From RGIG6375 sp964472725 (GTDB lineage Bacteria; Bacillota; Clostridia; Oscillospirales; Oscillospiraceae), in the NCBI GenBank assembly GCA_964472725.1, contig CAYYLZ010000001.1, forward strand, positions 38,314-102,313: a stretch of DNA of 64,000 nt. Direction: 5' to 3'. The notes below the pieces were generated by a model, which was not told the DNA's origin, ran no database searches, and saw only the letters and a list, made by a program, of their open reading frames with translations. The position numbers and the translations under genes are program-made. Of this stretch, positions 26,429 to 34,924 are shown piece after piece. The number at the start of each line of letters is the position of its first letter. The stretch's first letter is position 1.

Positions 26429-27181
26429 CTATTCCCTCTGCCTTATGCTTACCTCGCCGCTGGAGAGGTATTCCTCGCTGCCGTCGGCGTAGCGTACAAG
26501 AAGGTGGCAGTGTTCGTTTATATCAAGCGCTGTGGCGGGAATGGCCTCGCCGCCCCGCAGTACGTTTATCTCCTTGCCCAGCAGGAAACAGCGCTTGCGG
26601 TACTGGGGGTAATACTCCCGCACGTCCATGTTTACGTGGAAGCGGGTGAAGTGATTGAGAAAGGCTGCCGCAATGCGCAGCCGTGCGTCGGCGGGGGCAT
26701 TCTGCTCGGTGAAAACCGCACCCGCGATGTCCTTAAGCTCCTCGGGAAAGCCCTGCGGTGGTGCTATTACATTCACGCCCACGCCTGCCACTACGAAGCC
26801 ACCCTGGGGAGAGCTGCCTGCCTCGCAGAGTATGCCGCAGACCTTGCGACCCTCCAGCCATATATCGTTGACCCATTTTATGTCCGCAGCCCTGCCGGAA
26901 ACCTCCTCGATAGCAAGGGCTGCCGCCGCCGCTGCCGCGGTGGTGATGTGCTCGGTGGAAGCTTTCGGACGCAGCAGCAGGCTGAGATAAAGTCCGCTGC
27001 CCTCGGGGGAGAAGAAGCTGCGCCCACGCCGTCCGCGACCGGCGGTTTGGCTTTCTGCTATAATAACCGCGCCCTCGTCTGCGCCCTGCAGAGCACGCTC
27101 CTTTATCAGAGTGTTGGTGGAGCTGACCTCGCCAAGCAGCTCCACGGAAAGGGGTATCGCGCTGCGGAGATATTTTTCCAT
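26429..27181 (-). CDS. birA: Biotin-[acetyl-CoA-carboxylase] ligase, single-domain
   Basis: A 250-residue class I biotin protein ligase, which activates biotin as biotinyl-AMP and attaches it to carboxylase carrier domains. Motifs are SSTN near residue 20, the adenylate loop GRGRRGRSFFSPEGSGLY (about 49-66), KWVNDIW (about 102) and GVGVNV. The N-terminal helix-turn-helix of class II BirA is missing, so it should not act as a repressor. It is divergent from trmO and has a strong promoter of its own. Confidence 0.94.
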   Translation of the reverse strand: MEKYLRSAIPLSVELLGEVSSTNTLIKERALQGADEGAVIIAESQTAGRGRRGRSFFSPEGSGLYLSLLLRPKASTEHITTAAAAAAALAIEEVSGRAADIKWVNDIWLEGRKVCGILCEAGSSPQGGFVVAGVGVNVIAPPQGFPEELKDIAGAVFTEQNAPADARLRIAAAFLNHFTRFHVNMDVREYYPQYRKRCFLLGKEINVLRGGEAIPATALDINEHCHLLVRYADGSEEYLSSGEVSIRQRE

Positions 27182-27211
27182 GGGTGCACCTCCCGTTGAC
27201 TTACTGCTGCA

Positions 27212-27240
27212 AGTATAATATTCCCGCAGGCCAATGTCAA
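27212..27240 (-). promoter_or_regulatory. Predicted promoter for birA
   Basis: On the minus strand TTGACA (27240-27235), 17-base spacer, TATACT (27217-27212), 31 bases before the start codon. Confidence 0.7.
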
Positions 27241-27245
27241 ATTTC

Positions 27246-27274
27246 TTGAGAAAGAAGAAAAACTATATTATAAT
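27246..27274 (+). promoter_or_regulatory. Predicted promoter for trmO
   Basis: TTGAGA (27246-27251), 17-base spacer, TATAAT (27269-27274), 34 bases before ATG 27308. It is almost back to back with the birA promoter. Confidence 0.65.
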
Positions 27275-27307
27275 GAAGAAAAACACAGTAGGAAAGGCGT
27301 AAACAGC

Positions 27308-27994
27308 ATGGAAGAGCATAAAATAAAGGTAATCGCCCGCATTCACAGCGATTTCGATGAGAAATTCGGCATACCCCGACAGAGCGGACTTGCCCAGTCA
27401 TTGAAAGCAACCATAGTGTTCGAGCCGGAGTTCCGCAATCCGGAGGCCGTGCGCGGCCTTGAGGATTATTCCCACATTTGGCTCATATGGCAGTTCTCCA
27501 AGGCGGTTCGTGAGGACTGGTCGCCCACGGTGCGTCCGCCCCGCCTCGGCGGCAATACCCGCATGGGCGTTTTCGCCACCCGTTCACCCTTCCGCCCCAA
27601 TTCCATGGGGCTTTCCTCGGTGAAGCTGGATAAGGTGGAGATTGACCCGGAGCTTGGCCCCGTGCTCCACGTTTCGGGCGCAGATCTGCTAAATGGCACG
27701 CCCATATACGATGTGAAGCCCTATGTGAAGTACGCCGACAGTCACCCCAACGCTCAAAGCGGCTTTGCCGATACGGCGGGGGAGCGTAAGCTTGAGGTGG
27801 AGTTCCCAGATGACCTGCTGCAGCGGGTTCCCGAGGATAAGCGCGCCGCCCTTACCGAGGTGTTGGCAAACGATCCGCGCCCCTCCTATCAAAGCGACAG
27901 CGAGCGCATTTATGGGCTTGCTTTTGCCGGACTGAACGTGAAGTTCACCGTGGACGATGGCGTGCTGTATGTAATTGATTGCGAGAAGAAATAA
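27308..27994 (+). CDS. trmO: tRNA (N6-threonylcarbamoyladenosine 37-N6)-methyltransferase TrmO
   Basis: A 228-residue member of the TsaA/YaeB family, which methylates t6A37 of threonine tRNAs to m6t6A using S-adenosylmethionine. The family signature FATRSPFRPNSMGLSSVKL lies near residues 94-112, preceded by RPPRLGG. The IYDVKPYVKYADSHP block follows. The N-terminal beta-barrel domain and a C-terminal extension match the family's usual 220-240 residues. It stands alone between birA and a convergent MATE gene. Confidence 0.93.
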   Translation: MEEHKIKVIARIHSDFDEKFGIPRQSGLAQSLKATIVFEPEFRNPEAVRGLEDYSHIWLIWQFSKAVREDWSPTVRPPRLGGNTRMGVFATRSPFRPNSMGLSSVKLDKVEIDPELGPVLHVSGADLLNGTPIYDVKPYVKYADSHPNAQSGFADTAGERKLEVEFPDDLLQRVPEDKRAALTEVLANDPRPSYQSDSERIYGLAFAGLNVKFTVDDGVLYVIDCEKK

Positions 27995-28027
27995 AACAAC
28001 AGGGAGTGCAGCGCACTCCCTGTTTTG
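27995..28027. terminator. Bidirectional terminator between trmO and the MATE gene
   Basis: ACAGGGAGTGC pairs with GCACTCCCTGT, with A-run and T-run on the two sides. Confidence 0.85.
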
Positions 28028-28029
28028 CA

Positions 28030-29418
28030 TTATTGACTTAGCCGTTCAGTGCGCGAGTCCATTTCTTTGTAAAGCTTTGCGATGAAGATAAAGGACACGC
28101 TGGCGAGGATAATTTCGGTTGTGACCTGAGCGTAGGGCAGGCCGTAGAGGGGATAAATGCGGTTCATAAGGAACAGCAGCGGTATCTCCAGAACCACCTT
28201 GCGCAGCACGGCGAAGACAAGCGCCGCCTTGCCCATGCCGGTAGCCTGAAATACTGATACGGAGAAGAAGTCGATGGACAGCAGGGGCAGACCCAAAGTG
28301 AAGCCGCGCAGCAGCTTTACGCCGTGGTCGATGATGGTCTGGTTGTTGATGAACAGGGACACGAAGAAGCCGGGGAAAGCAAAGTACAGCAGCCCTGTGC
28401 CGATGATGATAACAAGGTTCGCCGCACGGGTGAAGCTGATGGCCTTTTTCACGCGGGGCACGTCGCCGCTGGAGTAGTTGTAGCCGATAAGCGGTGTTGC
28501 GCCCTGAGAAATGCCGAGAGTTACGTACATGGGAACCATGTAAATTTTCTGGCAAATGCCCATTGCGGCAACCGCGTCAGCGCCGTAGCTTGCGGTGAAG
28601 TTATTGAGAACAGTCATACCGGTTACGCTGAAAAGATTCTGCAGAGCGGAGGGAACGCCTACGGAGAAAACGTCGCTGATAATGTCCTTGCGCAGAGAGA
28701 ACTTTCTCGGGTCAACGCAGACGAAAGTTTTGTAGCTCTTGCGGCCCAGCAAGACGGCGAAATAGCAGCAGGCGGCGCAGTTGGAGATAAAGGTGGCAAG
28801 ACCCGCGCCCGCTGCACCCATGTTCAGACCCCAGGGGAGAATGAAAATGGGGTCGAGGATTATGTTCAGCACGCAGCCGCTCATAGTGCCTATGCTGGCG
28901 TGAGCTGCTGAGCCTTCGGCACGTATGAACTGGGCAAGGGTGACGTTCACAACGGCGGGGATAGCGTTGGCGATGACCGCCCATGCCATATAGCCGTAGG
29001 CGTTGGCGAAGGTGGCCTCGTCTGCGCCCAGCAGTCCCAGCAGTGGCGTGCGGAAGCTGATGCAGATGAGAGAATAAATTGCCGCGAAAATAACCGCACA
29101 GTAAAGGCCGAAAACGGAGGTGCGGGAAACCACGTCGTAGTCCTTTCGGCCGAGGGCGCGGCTCATAAGGCTTGAGCTGCCTGTGCCGAAAAGGTTGGTG
29201 ACGGCGTTGAAGGCCATCATTGCCGGGGCGGTTATAGTCACCGCCGCATTCTGCAGAGGGTCGTTGAGCATACCCACCCAAAAGGTGTCGGCAAGGTTAT
29301 AAAACATCATAACCAGCTGGCTGATGACTGTGGGGATAGCAAGCGTGGCTACTGCCTTGGGTATGGGCATACGCTCAAATAACAGCTCCTTGGGCTGAGC
29401 CTGTGCCAATGGTATCAC
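28030..29418 (-). CDS. MATE family efflux transporter
   Basis: About 462 residues with twelve predicted spans, in the NorM/DinF superfamily of cation-coupled drug exporters. Characteristic blocks are PTVISQLVMMFYNLADTFWV at the first span and the internal repeat beginning with VGVPSALQNLFSVTG. GYNYSSGD lies between the halves. The start is uncertain: GTG 29418 is adjacent to a GGAAG site, while TTG 29409 has better spacing from the same site. Substrate is unknown. It is transcribed toward trmO and lies downstream of purC without evident co-transcription. Confidence 0.9.
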   Translation of the reverse strand: MIPLAQAQPKELLFERMPIPKAVATLAIPTVISQLVMMFYNLADTFWVGMLNDPLQNAAVTITAPAMMAFNAVTNLFGTGSSSLMSRALGRKDYDVVSRTSVFGLYCAVIFAAIYSLICISFRTPLLGLLGADEATFANAYGYMAWAVIANAIPAVVNVTLAQFIRAEGSAAHASIGTMSGCVLNIILDPIFILPWGLNMGAAGAGLATFISNCAACCYFAVLLGRKSYKTFVCVDPRKFSLRKDIISDVFSVGVPSALQNLFSVTGMTVLNNFTASYGADAVAAMGICQKIYMVPMYVTLGISQGATPLIGYNYSSGDVPRVKKAISFTRAANLVIIIGTGLLYFAFPGFFVSLFINNQTIIDHGVKLLRGFTLGLPLLSIDFFSVSVFQATGMGKAALVFAVLRKVVLEIPLLFLMNRIYPLYGLPYAQVTTEIILASVSFIFIAKLYKEMDSRTERLSQ

Positions 29419-29484
29419 TTCCAGTACGATAGAATTATCTTGAAATTATTCTATCATATATAATAATGTTAAGCAACAATAAAA

Positions 29485-29510
29485 CAGCGGCAGTGGTGAC
29501 ACTGCCGCTG
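29485..29510 (-). terminator. Terminator after purC
   Basis: CAGCGGCAGTG pairs with CACTGCCGCTG around GTGA. The minus strand continues with TTTTATTG. Confidence 0.8.
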
Positions 29511-29529
29511 CGCTGCTTATAAGTATAAA

Positions 29530-30210
29530 TTATGCGAAGAACAGCTCGTTGAGCTTCATGGGTTCCACGTACTCGCCGTCCTTGTAAACTCTCATGTTGC
29601 CGGAAGCAACTTCGTCGATGAGCATTACGGTGCCGTCGGGAGCATAGCCGAACTCGAACTTGATGTCGTAGAGCTCCATGCCCTTTTCCTTCAGGTCATC
29701 GGCAACGATCTTGGTGATCTGCTGGGTCTGAGCCTTCAGGGACTCATACTGCTCGTCGCTCATAACGCCGATAGCAACCAGAGCGTCCTTGGTGATCAGG
29801 GGATCGCCCTTCTCATCGTCCTTTAGGGTAGTCTCAACGTAGGAGGGCAGGTCGGCACCGGACTCGATGAGAGCGCCGTAGCGGCGGATGAAGCTGCCGA
29901 CAGCCTTGTTGCGGCAGATAACTTCCAGACCCTTGCCGAATACCTTGGCAGGGAGGACTTCCATAGTGGTGTTGGCAAGGTCTGCGCTTACGTAGTGAGT
30001 CTTGATGCCTGCTGCGTTGATCTTCTCGAAGAAGTAGATGGACATACGCAGGTTAACGTCGCCCACACCCTCGATGGTGAGGCCGACAGAATTCTCGCCG
30101 GGATCGAATACGCCGTCCTTGCCGGTGCAGTCGTCCTTGAACTTGAGCAGGTAGTTGCCGTTATCCAACTGGAATACGTTCTTGGTCTTTCCGGTATAAA
30201 CAAGATTCAT
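29530..30210 (-). CDS. purC: Phosphoribosylaminoimidazole-succinocarboxamide synthase
   Basis: A 226-residue SAICAR synthetase of purine biosynthesis, joining aspartate to CAIR with ATP. The N-terminal YTGKTKNVFQ loop and the IEVICRN-like segment (LEVICRNKAVGSF) mark the ATP site, and DEVASGNMR near the C-terminus carries metal ligands. Start 30210 has AGGAGG 8 bases upstream. It stands alone with its own promoter and terminator, away from the usual pur operon. Confidence 0.95.
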   Translation of the reverse strand: MNLVYTGKTKNVFQLDNGNYLLKFKDDCTGKDGVFDPGENSVGLTIEGVGDVNLRMSIYFFEKINAAGIKTHYVSADLANTTMEVLPAKVFGKGLEVICRNKAVGSFIRRYGALIESGADLPSYVETTLKDDEKGDPLITKDALVAIGVMSDEQYESLKAQTQQITKIVADDLKEKGMELYDIKFEFGYAPDGTVMLIDEVASGNMRVYKDGEYVEPMKLNELFFA

Positions 30211-30271
30211 GATAAGTCCTCCTATGTAAATGTAAGGATATGTCAAAAAATGTAACCTTAATTACTGAAAT

Positions 30272-30300
30272 ATTATATACGAAAAAAAGCGATTATACAA
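30272..30300 (-). promoter_or_regulatory. Predicted promoter for purC
   Basis: On the minus strand TTGTAT (30300-30295), 17-base spacer, TATAAT (30277-30272), about 60 bases before the start codon. No PurR box or guanine riboswitch was recognised. Confidence 0.6.
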
Positions 30301-30400
30301 TAAAAATGTAAAACTAATTGCATGAAAATGTTTTGCTGCTGCCGTGGTGAAATGGAAAAAATAACAAATCACAGCCCAGATAATTCCGCTTTCATGGCAT

Positions 30401-32308
30401 TCAGGGCTGAACGAGCACGGCTGCCGCCGCGTCGGGCACGTCGGTCATAATGGCGTCCGCACCGATGGCCTGCAGGCGAGCCACCTCGTCCATGTCGTTG
30501 ATAGTCCAGTACTGAACGGCGATGTTGTTTCTGTGGGCGTAGTTTGCCACACGGGAGGTGCCGAGGTTAACAACGTAGTCGGTGGTGGGTATCTGCAGGG
30601 CAACGAAGGGGAACGCACCCTCGTCCTTTTTAAGACCCAGCAGGGCGCAGAGATAGAATTTGATGCACTCGTTCATGCCTGCGCTGCGGGGTAGGTCGGG
30701 ATAGGCAGAGTCCATGTAGGCGGTCACCTCGTTGTGGAATGTACCCACAACGGTGCGCTGGGTGCAGCCGAAGCCTTCAAGCGTGTCGTAAAGCTTGTCC
30801 GTGGCTTCAAGACCCTTTTCACCGCCGTTCTTTATCTCGATTATGTAGCGGTAATCGCCGCTGGCCTCAAGATATTCAAGGGCTTCGGCGAGCGTGACGA
30901 TGCGCAGCTCGTCGGGGATATCCTCGCCCCGCAGACCGGTGAAGGGGGAGTCACCGTCATCGTTTACGAATTTCTCACCCATGTTCAGATTTTTCAGCTC
31001 GCTGAGAGTCTTGCTGCCTACGTCCACGCTTTCCTCGCCGAAATATTCCGCCGCATCGCTGGTGCGGTCAAGAGTGGAGTCGTGGAGCAGAACCAGCACT
31101 CCATCGGCGGTGAGATGTACGTCGAATTCGAATATGTCAAGCTCGTAGACGGGGCTGTCCACGCAGTTTTTCAGCGCCATCATGGTGTTCTCGGGGGCGA
31201 TGCCGCCGCCTGCGCGATGACCGGAGAGCATGGTCACGCCAAGAGGCGTGATGAGGGGATTTTCCGCATTATCGGTGCTGATGGGAGCGACCTTTGTATC
31301 ACGGGTGACCCACCAGAAGAGGAACGCAGCCAGCAGAACGATAACGATGAGGATAATAAGGACAGCTTTCAGCACCTTCTTTGCCCGGCGGCTCAGGGGG
31401 CAGCCCTTTTGGAACCAGGGGAAGGTGAGAGGCCATACCAACGCGGCAAAAATAACAAGGCAGAAGTAGCGGAAAGCGTTGGCGACCAGGTGACCGTTGA
31501 AGATAAGGTTGAAAATGGGCTTGAGAGCGGCCTTGAGGGCTACCACTATGACAAGACCAAGGGCGGCCTTTAGTATCTGCGCCCCAATGGGAGCCTTGGT
31601 TTCGAAGCAGATGCGCTTTCGCTCAACATGGAAGGCGATGAGCAGGGCGGCGGAGCAGCCCAGCATGGTGTATGCGTTCTTCTGTCCGGAAAGGAGATTA
31701 TGCTCGGCAATGTCAGCGGGCCAGCGATTGAACTGGAAGAACAGGCTGACCGCCAGCGAGAGCAGAAACAGAACGGCAAAAGTTATATAAAGGTATTTCG
31801 GCTGCTCTTCACCCTTGCGGAAAATGGGATAGAGAGCAAAAACGAGTACGGCGGTGATAACCAAAGATACCAGCACGTCGGCGGGAGTGTGTACGCCCAG
31901 ATACATGCGGGAAAGTCCGGTGAGCACTATCAGCACTATGCAGATTATCCGCAGGACGATGTTTTTCCAGCTGCGGGCAATGCTGCCGAAAACGGACACG
32001 GCGTTCTGTGTGTGACCGCTGGGGAAGGAATATCCCGTGGCTTCCTCCACCGCCGATTCCACTACCGTGAAATTCGGGTCGCGCACCCAGGGGCGGGGAA
32101 CGCGGCAGATGAGCTTCAAAAACTGGTTTATGACCGTGCCGAAGAAGCCCACAGTCAGCAGATAGTAGCCCTTCTGCTTGCTGAAGCACCAAAAAACGAT
32201 TATTGCCGCCGCAAGAAATACGGTTTCCTCGCCCAGCATGGTTATAAGGGAGAAAAATTTATCAAGGAAGGGGGTGCGTATACTTTCGAGAAAATACAGA
32301 AACTGCAT
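30401..32308 (-). CDS. PAP2 phosphatase - glycerophosphodiester phosphodiesterase fusion protein
   Basis: A 635-residue membrane protein joining two lipid-related enzymes. Residues 1-200 form a PAP2 phosphatase with all three motifs: KLICRVPRPW, the FPSGH active site, and SRMYLGVHTPADV. A middle membrane region of about 150 residues follows. The C-terminal 270 residues form a GDPD domain with the HR...EN start (HRAGGGIAPENTM) and the ELDIFEFDVHLTADGVLVLL HD metal/catalytic segment. The combination could dephosphorylate a lipid phosphate and hydrolyse glycerophosphodiesters, perhaps during membrane or teichoic-acid turnover. Start 32308 has GGAGG at good spacing. It is divergent from spoIIID. 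Confidence 0.9.
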   Translation of the reverse strand: MQFLYFLESIRTPFLDKFFSLITMLGEETVFLAAAIIVFWCFSKQKGYYLLTVGFFGTVINQFLKLICRVPRPWVRDPNFTVVESAVEEATGYSFPSGHTQNAVSVFGSIARSWKNIVLRIICIVLIVLTGLSRMYLGVHTPADVLVSLVITAVLVFALYPIFRKGEEQPKYLYITFAVLFLLSLAVSLFFQFNRWPADIAEHNLLSGQKNAYTMLGCSAALLIAFHVERKRICFETKAPIGAQILKAALGLVIVVALKAALKPIFNLIFNGHLVANAFRYFCLVIFAALVWPLTFPWFQKGCPLSRRAKKVLKAVLIILIVIVLLAAFLFWWVTRDTKVAPISTDNAENPLITPLGVTMLSGHRAGGGIAPENTMMALKNCVDSPVYELDIFEFDVHLTADGVLVLLHDSTLDRTSDAAEYFGEESVDVGSKTLSELKNLNMGEKFVNDDGDSPFTGLRGEDIPDELRIVTLAEALEYLEASGDYRYIIEIKNGGEKGLEATDKLYDTLEGFGCTQRTVVGTFHNEVTAYMDSAYPDLPRSAGMNECIKFYLCALLGLKKDEGAFPFVALQIPTTDYVVNLGTSRVANYAHRNNIAVQYWTINDMDEVARLQAIGADAIMTDVPDAAAAVLVQP

Positions 32309-32342
32309 AATGTTCCTCCAATAATTCGTTGTGTCCATCATA

Positions 32343-32371
32343 TCATAATATTTTCCAAATGACCATATATT
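32343..32371 (+). promoter_or_regulatory. Possible sigma-E-like promoter for spoIIID
   Basis: TCATAAT (32343-32349), 14-base spacer, CATATATT (32364-32371) resembles the mother-cell sigma-E pattern and would start RNA about 20 bases before the start codon. The TATAAT at 32382 is too close to the ribosome binding site to serve. This is weak evidence, supported by knowledge that spoIIID is sigma-E dependent in Bacillus subtilis. Confidence 0.35.
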
Positions 32372-32400
32372 TTAGCAGTATTATAATTGGAGTGGTGCAT

Positions 32401-32652
32401 TTGAAATCCGATATTGAAAGGCGCGCCGTGGAACTGGCGGAGTACATCATAGAGAACAAAGCCACCGTCCGGGCGGCAGCCAAACATTTTGGAGTAAGCA
32501 AGTCCACCGTACATAAAGACCTTTCCGAAAGGCTTAGAGGATACAATGTAACGCTGTATACGCAGGTTAAGGATATACTGGAGCAGAATAAGGCAGAGCG
32601 GCATATCCGCGGGGGCGAGGCCACAAGGCGGAAATATCAGGGGGAGGATTAA
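32401..32652 (+). CDS. spoIIID: Sporulation transcriptional regulator SpoIIID
   Basis: An 83-residue mother-cell DNA-binding protein that switches genes on and off during early sporulation. The helix-turn-helix FGVSKSTVHKDLSERL and the C-terminal HIRGGEATRRKY are nearly diagnostic for SpoIIID. The best start is TTG 32401, with GGAG 8 bases upstream; GTG codons at 32392 and 32395 overlap the ribosome binding site. It shows that the organism belongs to an endospore-forming lineage. Confidence 0.95.
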   Translation: MKSDIERRAVELAEYIIENKATVRAAAKHFGVSKSTVHKDLSERLRGYNVTLYTQVKDILEQNKAERHIRGGEATRRKYQGED

Positions 32653-32722
32653 AATTTAAAAGCTTGTCATTCTGCGCGAAGCGAAGAATCTCCGCAGAAG
32701 CGTATGGTGTGCGGTAAAGTAC
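32653..32722. repeat. Isolated module of the dispersed intergenic repeat
   Basis: GTCATTCTGCGCGAAGCGAA followed by GAATCTCCGCAGAAGCG matches modules in the larger repeats near 38.5, 45.7 and 62.4 kb. It lies between spoIIID and sfsA. Confidence 0.55.
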
Positions 32723-32751
32723 TTTCATGGGCAGGCAAAATATGCTACAAT
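32723..32751 (+). promoter_or_regulatory. Predicted promoter for sfsA
   Basis: TTTCAT (32723-32728), 17-base spacer, TACAAT (32746-32751), 17 bases before the start codon. Confidence 0.5.
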
Positions 32752-32767
32752 AATAACGGTGATGTAA

Positions 32768-33442
32768 ATGAAATATGAAAACATCGTTCCTGGGATATTC
32801 CTCGTCCGTCCCAATCGTTTTATCGCCCACGTTGAGATAAACGGCGCGGTGGAGATATGCCACGTGAAGAATACGGGCCGCTGCGCCGAACTGCTGATAC
32901 CGGGCGCGCGGGTGTACCTGCAGCGCTCGGATAATCCTGCCCGCAAGACGAAATACGACCTTATTGCCGTGTACAAGGGCGATGTGCTGATAAATATGGA
33001 CAGTCAGGCACCCAATAAGGCGGCGGCTGAGTTTATCCCACGGCTCTTTGAGAATGTGACGCTCGTTAAGCCTGAGGCCAGACACGGTGACTCCCGCTAT
33101 GATTTCTATATCGAGGCGGGGGTGCGGAGAATATACATGGAGGTCAAGGGCGTGACCCTTGAAGAGGACGGCGTTGCCATGTTCCCCGACGCGCCCACCG
33201 AAAGAGGCGTGAAGCATCTCGGCGGGCTGGTGAGCTGTGTTGAGGAGGGCTATGAGGCTGCGGTGCTATTTGTAATACAAATGAAGGGCGTGCGTGAGTT
33301 CAAAGCCAATGTCCGAACCCACCCTCAGTTCGGCGAAGCCCTGCGCCGTGCCGCTGGAGCCGGCGTACAGGTCTACGCCATGGACTGCGTTGTTGCACCT
33401 GATGAGTTGGTGATAGATAAACCCGTGCCGGTGGTTAATTGA
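32768..33442 (+). CDS. sfsA: SfsA family protein (DNA/RNA nuclease)
   Basis: A 224-residue SfsA protein. The N-terminal OB-fold has FLVRPNRFIAHVEI and HVKNTGRC. The C-terminal nuclease-like domain has SRYDFYIEAG and the metal-binding YMEVKGVTL (E-x-K), followed by FPDAPTERGVKHL. The name comes from sugar fermentation stimulation in Escherichia coli, while nuclease activity has been reported for the family; the cellular role is still unclear. Length and motifs are complete. Confidence 0.93.
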   Translation: MKYENIVPGIFLVRPNRFIAHVEINGAVEICHVKNTGRCAELLIPGARVYLQRSDNPARKTKYDLIAVYKGDVLINMDSQAPNKAAAEFIPRLFENVTLVKPEARHGDSRYDFYIEAGVRRIYMEVKGVTLEEDGVAMFPDAPTERGVKHLGGLVSCVEEGYEAAVLFVIQMKGVREFKANVRTHPQFGEALRRAAGAGVQVYAMDCVVAPDELVIDKPVPVVN

Positions 33443-33640
33443 TAATTGATAGAGGCGCACGCGATTTAATTGGGATTTTAGATTTTTACATTGCACCCGG
33501 TAGGGCGGCTTGCCCTCAAGCAGCCGAAAGGTAACGACTAACGCTGCAGAAGTGCCTCTAAGCAAAACCCAACATTCACGGGTAGGAGCGACCCGGCGTG
33601 GTCGCCCGTAATATCTTCGGCAAAACGGAAAAATGAAAAA
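33437..33640. repeat. Dispersed intergenic repeat, copy A
   Basis: It begins with TAATTGATAATTGATAGAGG and CGCACGCGATTTAATTGGG, then carries a GTAGGGCGGCTTGCCC hairpin module and further palindromic pieces. The first 45 bases match copy B at 34805 with one mismatch and in the same orientation. A and B therefore flank the EIIC_2 gene as direct repeats. Confidence 0.7.
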
Positions 33641-33642
33641 TA

Positions 33643-33672
33643 AGGGGCTGTTGCAATTTGTAACAGCCCCTT
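33643..33672 (-). terminator. Terminator after the EIIC_2 permease gene
   Basis: AGGGGCTGTT with a loop and AACAGCCCCTT; the minus strand continues TTATTTTTCATTTTT. Confidence 0.8.
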
Positions 33673-33684
33673 GATATGTATGTA

Positions 33685-34788
33685 TCAGTTCAGTTTCAGA
33701 TCTCCGTCCTTTATCCAGCCGATTTTGCGGAAGAAAAGGCCGAATGCCCAGCTGAGTACAGCGGGGAGGACGAAGCAGATAAGCACAAGACCTATCCAGT
33801 CCATGGCGGTGATGGAGGCTTTGAGGCCTGCCTCGATGTCGGCTACCCAGCCGGTGTAAACGCCGATCTGACCGCAGAAGCCGCAGGTACCCATGCCGGA
33901 ATTGACGGCGGCGCCGTTCATCTGCAACTTGAAAACGCAGGTGGCGATGGGGCCGGTGATGGCGGAAGCCAGCGTGGGCGGGATCCATACTCGGGGATTG
34001 CGCACGATATTGGGCATCTGCAGCATGGAGGTGCCGATACCCTGGCTGACAAGGCCGCCCCAGCGGTTTTCGCGGAAGGACATGACCGCGAAGCCTATCA
34101 TCTGCGCGCAGCAGCCTGCCACGGCGGCGCCGCCCGCAAGACCTGTAAGACCCAGCGCTGCGCAGATAGCTGCGGAGGAGATGGGCAGGGTGAGGGCGAT
34201 GCCCACAAGGACGGAAACAACAATGCCCATGAGCAGGGGCTGCAGGTCGGTAGCCATCATGATGAGCTTGCCCACGTAGCTTGCGGCGGTGCCGATGGGG
34301 GCAGCAACCACATAGGCAAGACCCACGCCAACAAGAATGGTGACAATGGGGGTGACGAGAATATCTATTTTGGTTTCCTTGGAGATAAGCTTACCGGCCT
34401 CCGAGGCGATAACGGCGACCACATAAACGGCGAGAGGGCCGCCCGCGCCGCCTATAGCGTTGGTGGCAAAGCCCACGGGGATAAGAGAAAAGAGCACCAT
34501 GGGCGGGGCAGCCAGCGCGTGACCGATGGCGACTGCCATTGCGGGGCCAACCATTGCCGAGGCAAGGCCGCCGATGGTGTAGCTTGTGCCGTTGACGGTA
34601 GCAACGGTTGCGGTAAGAAAACCAATGTGCAGCTGACTTCCCAGCGTGTTGAGAATAGTGCCTACCAGCAGGGAGCAGAAAAGACCCTGCGCCATTGCGC
34701 CGAGTGCGTCAACGCCGTAGCGGCGGCCGGAAATGACTACGTTTTTGCGGATAAAGAATGCCTTGAGCGCAGCAAAGAACTTTTTCAT
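33685..34788 (-). CDS. EIIC_2-family membrane transporter (PTS IIC-like)
   Basis: A 367-residue polytopic protein with about ten spans, matching the PTS_EIIC_2 type of phosphotransferase permeases. Glycine-rich blocks include INRKNV-like FIRKNVVISGRRYGVDAL at the start, GFATNAIGGAGGPLAVY and NSGMGTCGFCGQIGVY near the end. No IIA or IIB partner is in the window, so coupling to PEP phosphorylation is uncertain. A strong promoter with a large palindrome lies upstream, next to niaR, which suggests that the substrate could be an NAD precursor and not a sugar; this is inference. The gene is flanked by direct repeats of an intergenic element. Confidence 0.8.
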   Translation of the reverse strand: MKKFFAALKAFFIRKNVVISGRRYGVDALGAMAQGLFCSLLVGTILNTLGSQLHIGFLTATVATVNGTSYTIGGLASAMVGPAMAVAIGHALAAPPMVLFSLIPVGFATNAIGGAGGPLAVYVVAVIASEAGKLISKETKIDILVTPIVTILVGVGLAYVVAAPIGTAASYVGKLIMMATDLQPLLMGIVVSVLVGIALTLPISSAAICAALGLTGLAGGAAVAGCCAQMIGFAVMSFRENRWGGLVSQGIGTSMLQMPNIVRNPRVWIPPTLASAITGPIATCVFKLQMNGAAVNSGMGTCGFCGQIGVYTGWVADIEAGLKASITAMDWIGLVLICFVLPAVLSWAFGLFFRKIGWIKDGDLKLN

Positions 34789-34804
34789 GTGACCACTCCT
34801 TTGA

Positions 34805-34922
34805 AATAATTGATAATTGATAGAGGAGCACGCGATTTAATTGGGATTTTCAAATTTGCATTGCACCCTTGTAGTGCGGCTTGGCCTCAAGCCGCCGCAA
34901 GGTGATAAGCGCAGTGCGAAAA
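34805..34922. repeat. Dispersed intergenic repeat, copy B
   Basis: AATAATTGATAATTGATAGA, a GCACGCGATTTAATTGGG block, then a GTGCGGCTTGGCCTC AAGCCGCCG-type hairpin. It lies inside the predicted 5' untranslated region of the EIIC_2 gene and is a direct repeat of copy A. Confidence 0.7.
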
Positions 34923-34924
34923 CG

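Noticed and set aside
30211..30400. Guanine riboswitch or PurR box upstream of purC.
   Set aside because: The region is AT-rich with a simple promoter; no conserved purine aptamer loops or paired PurR boxes were seen.
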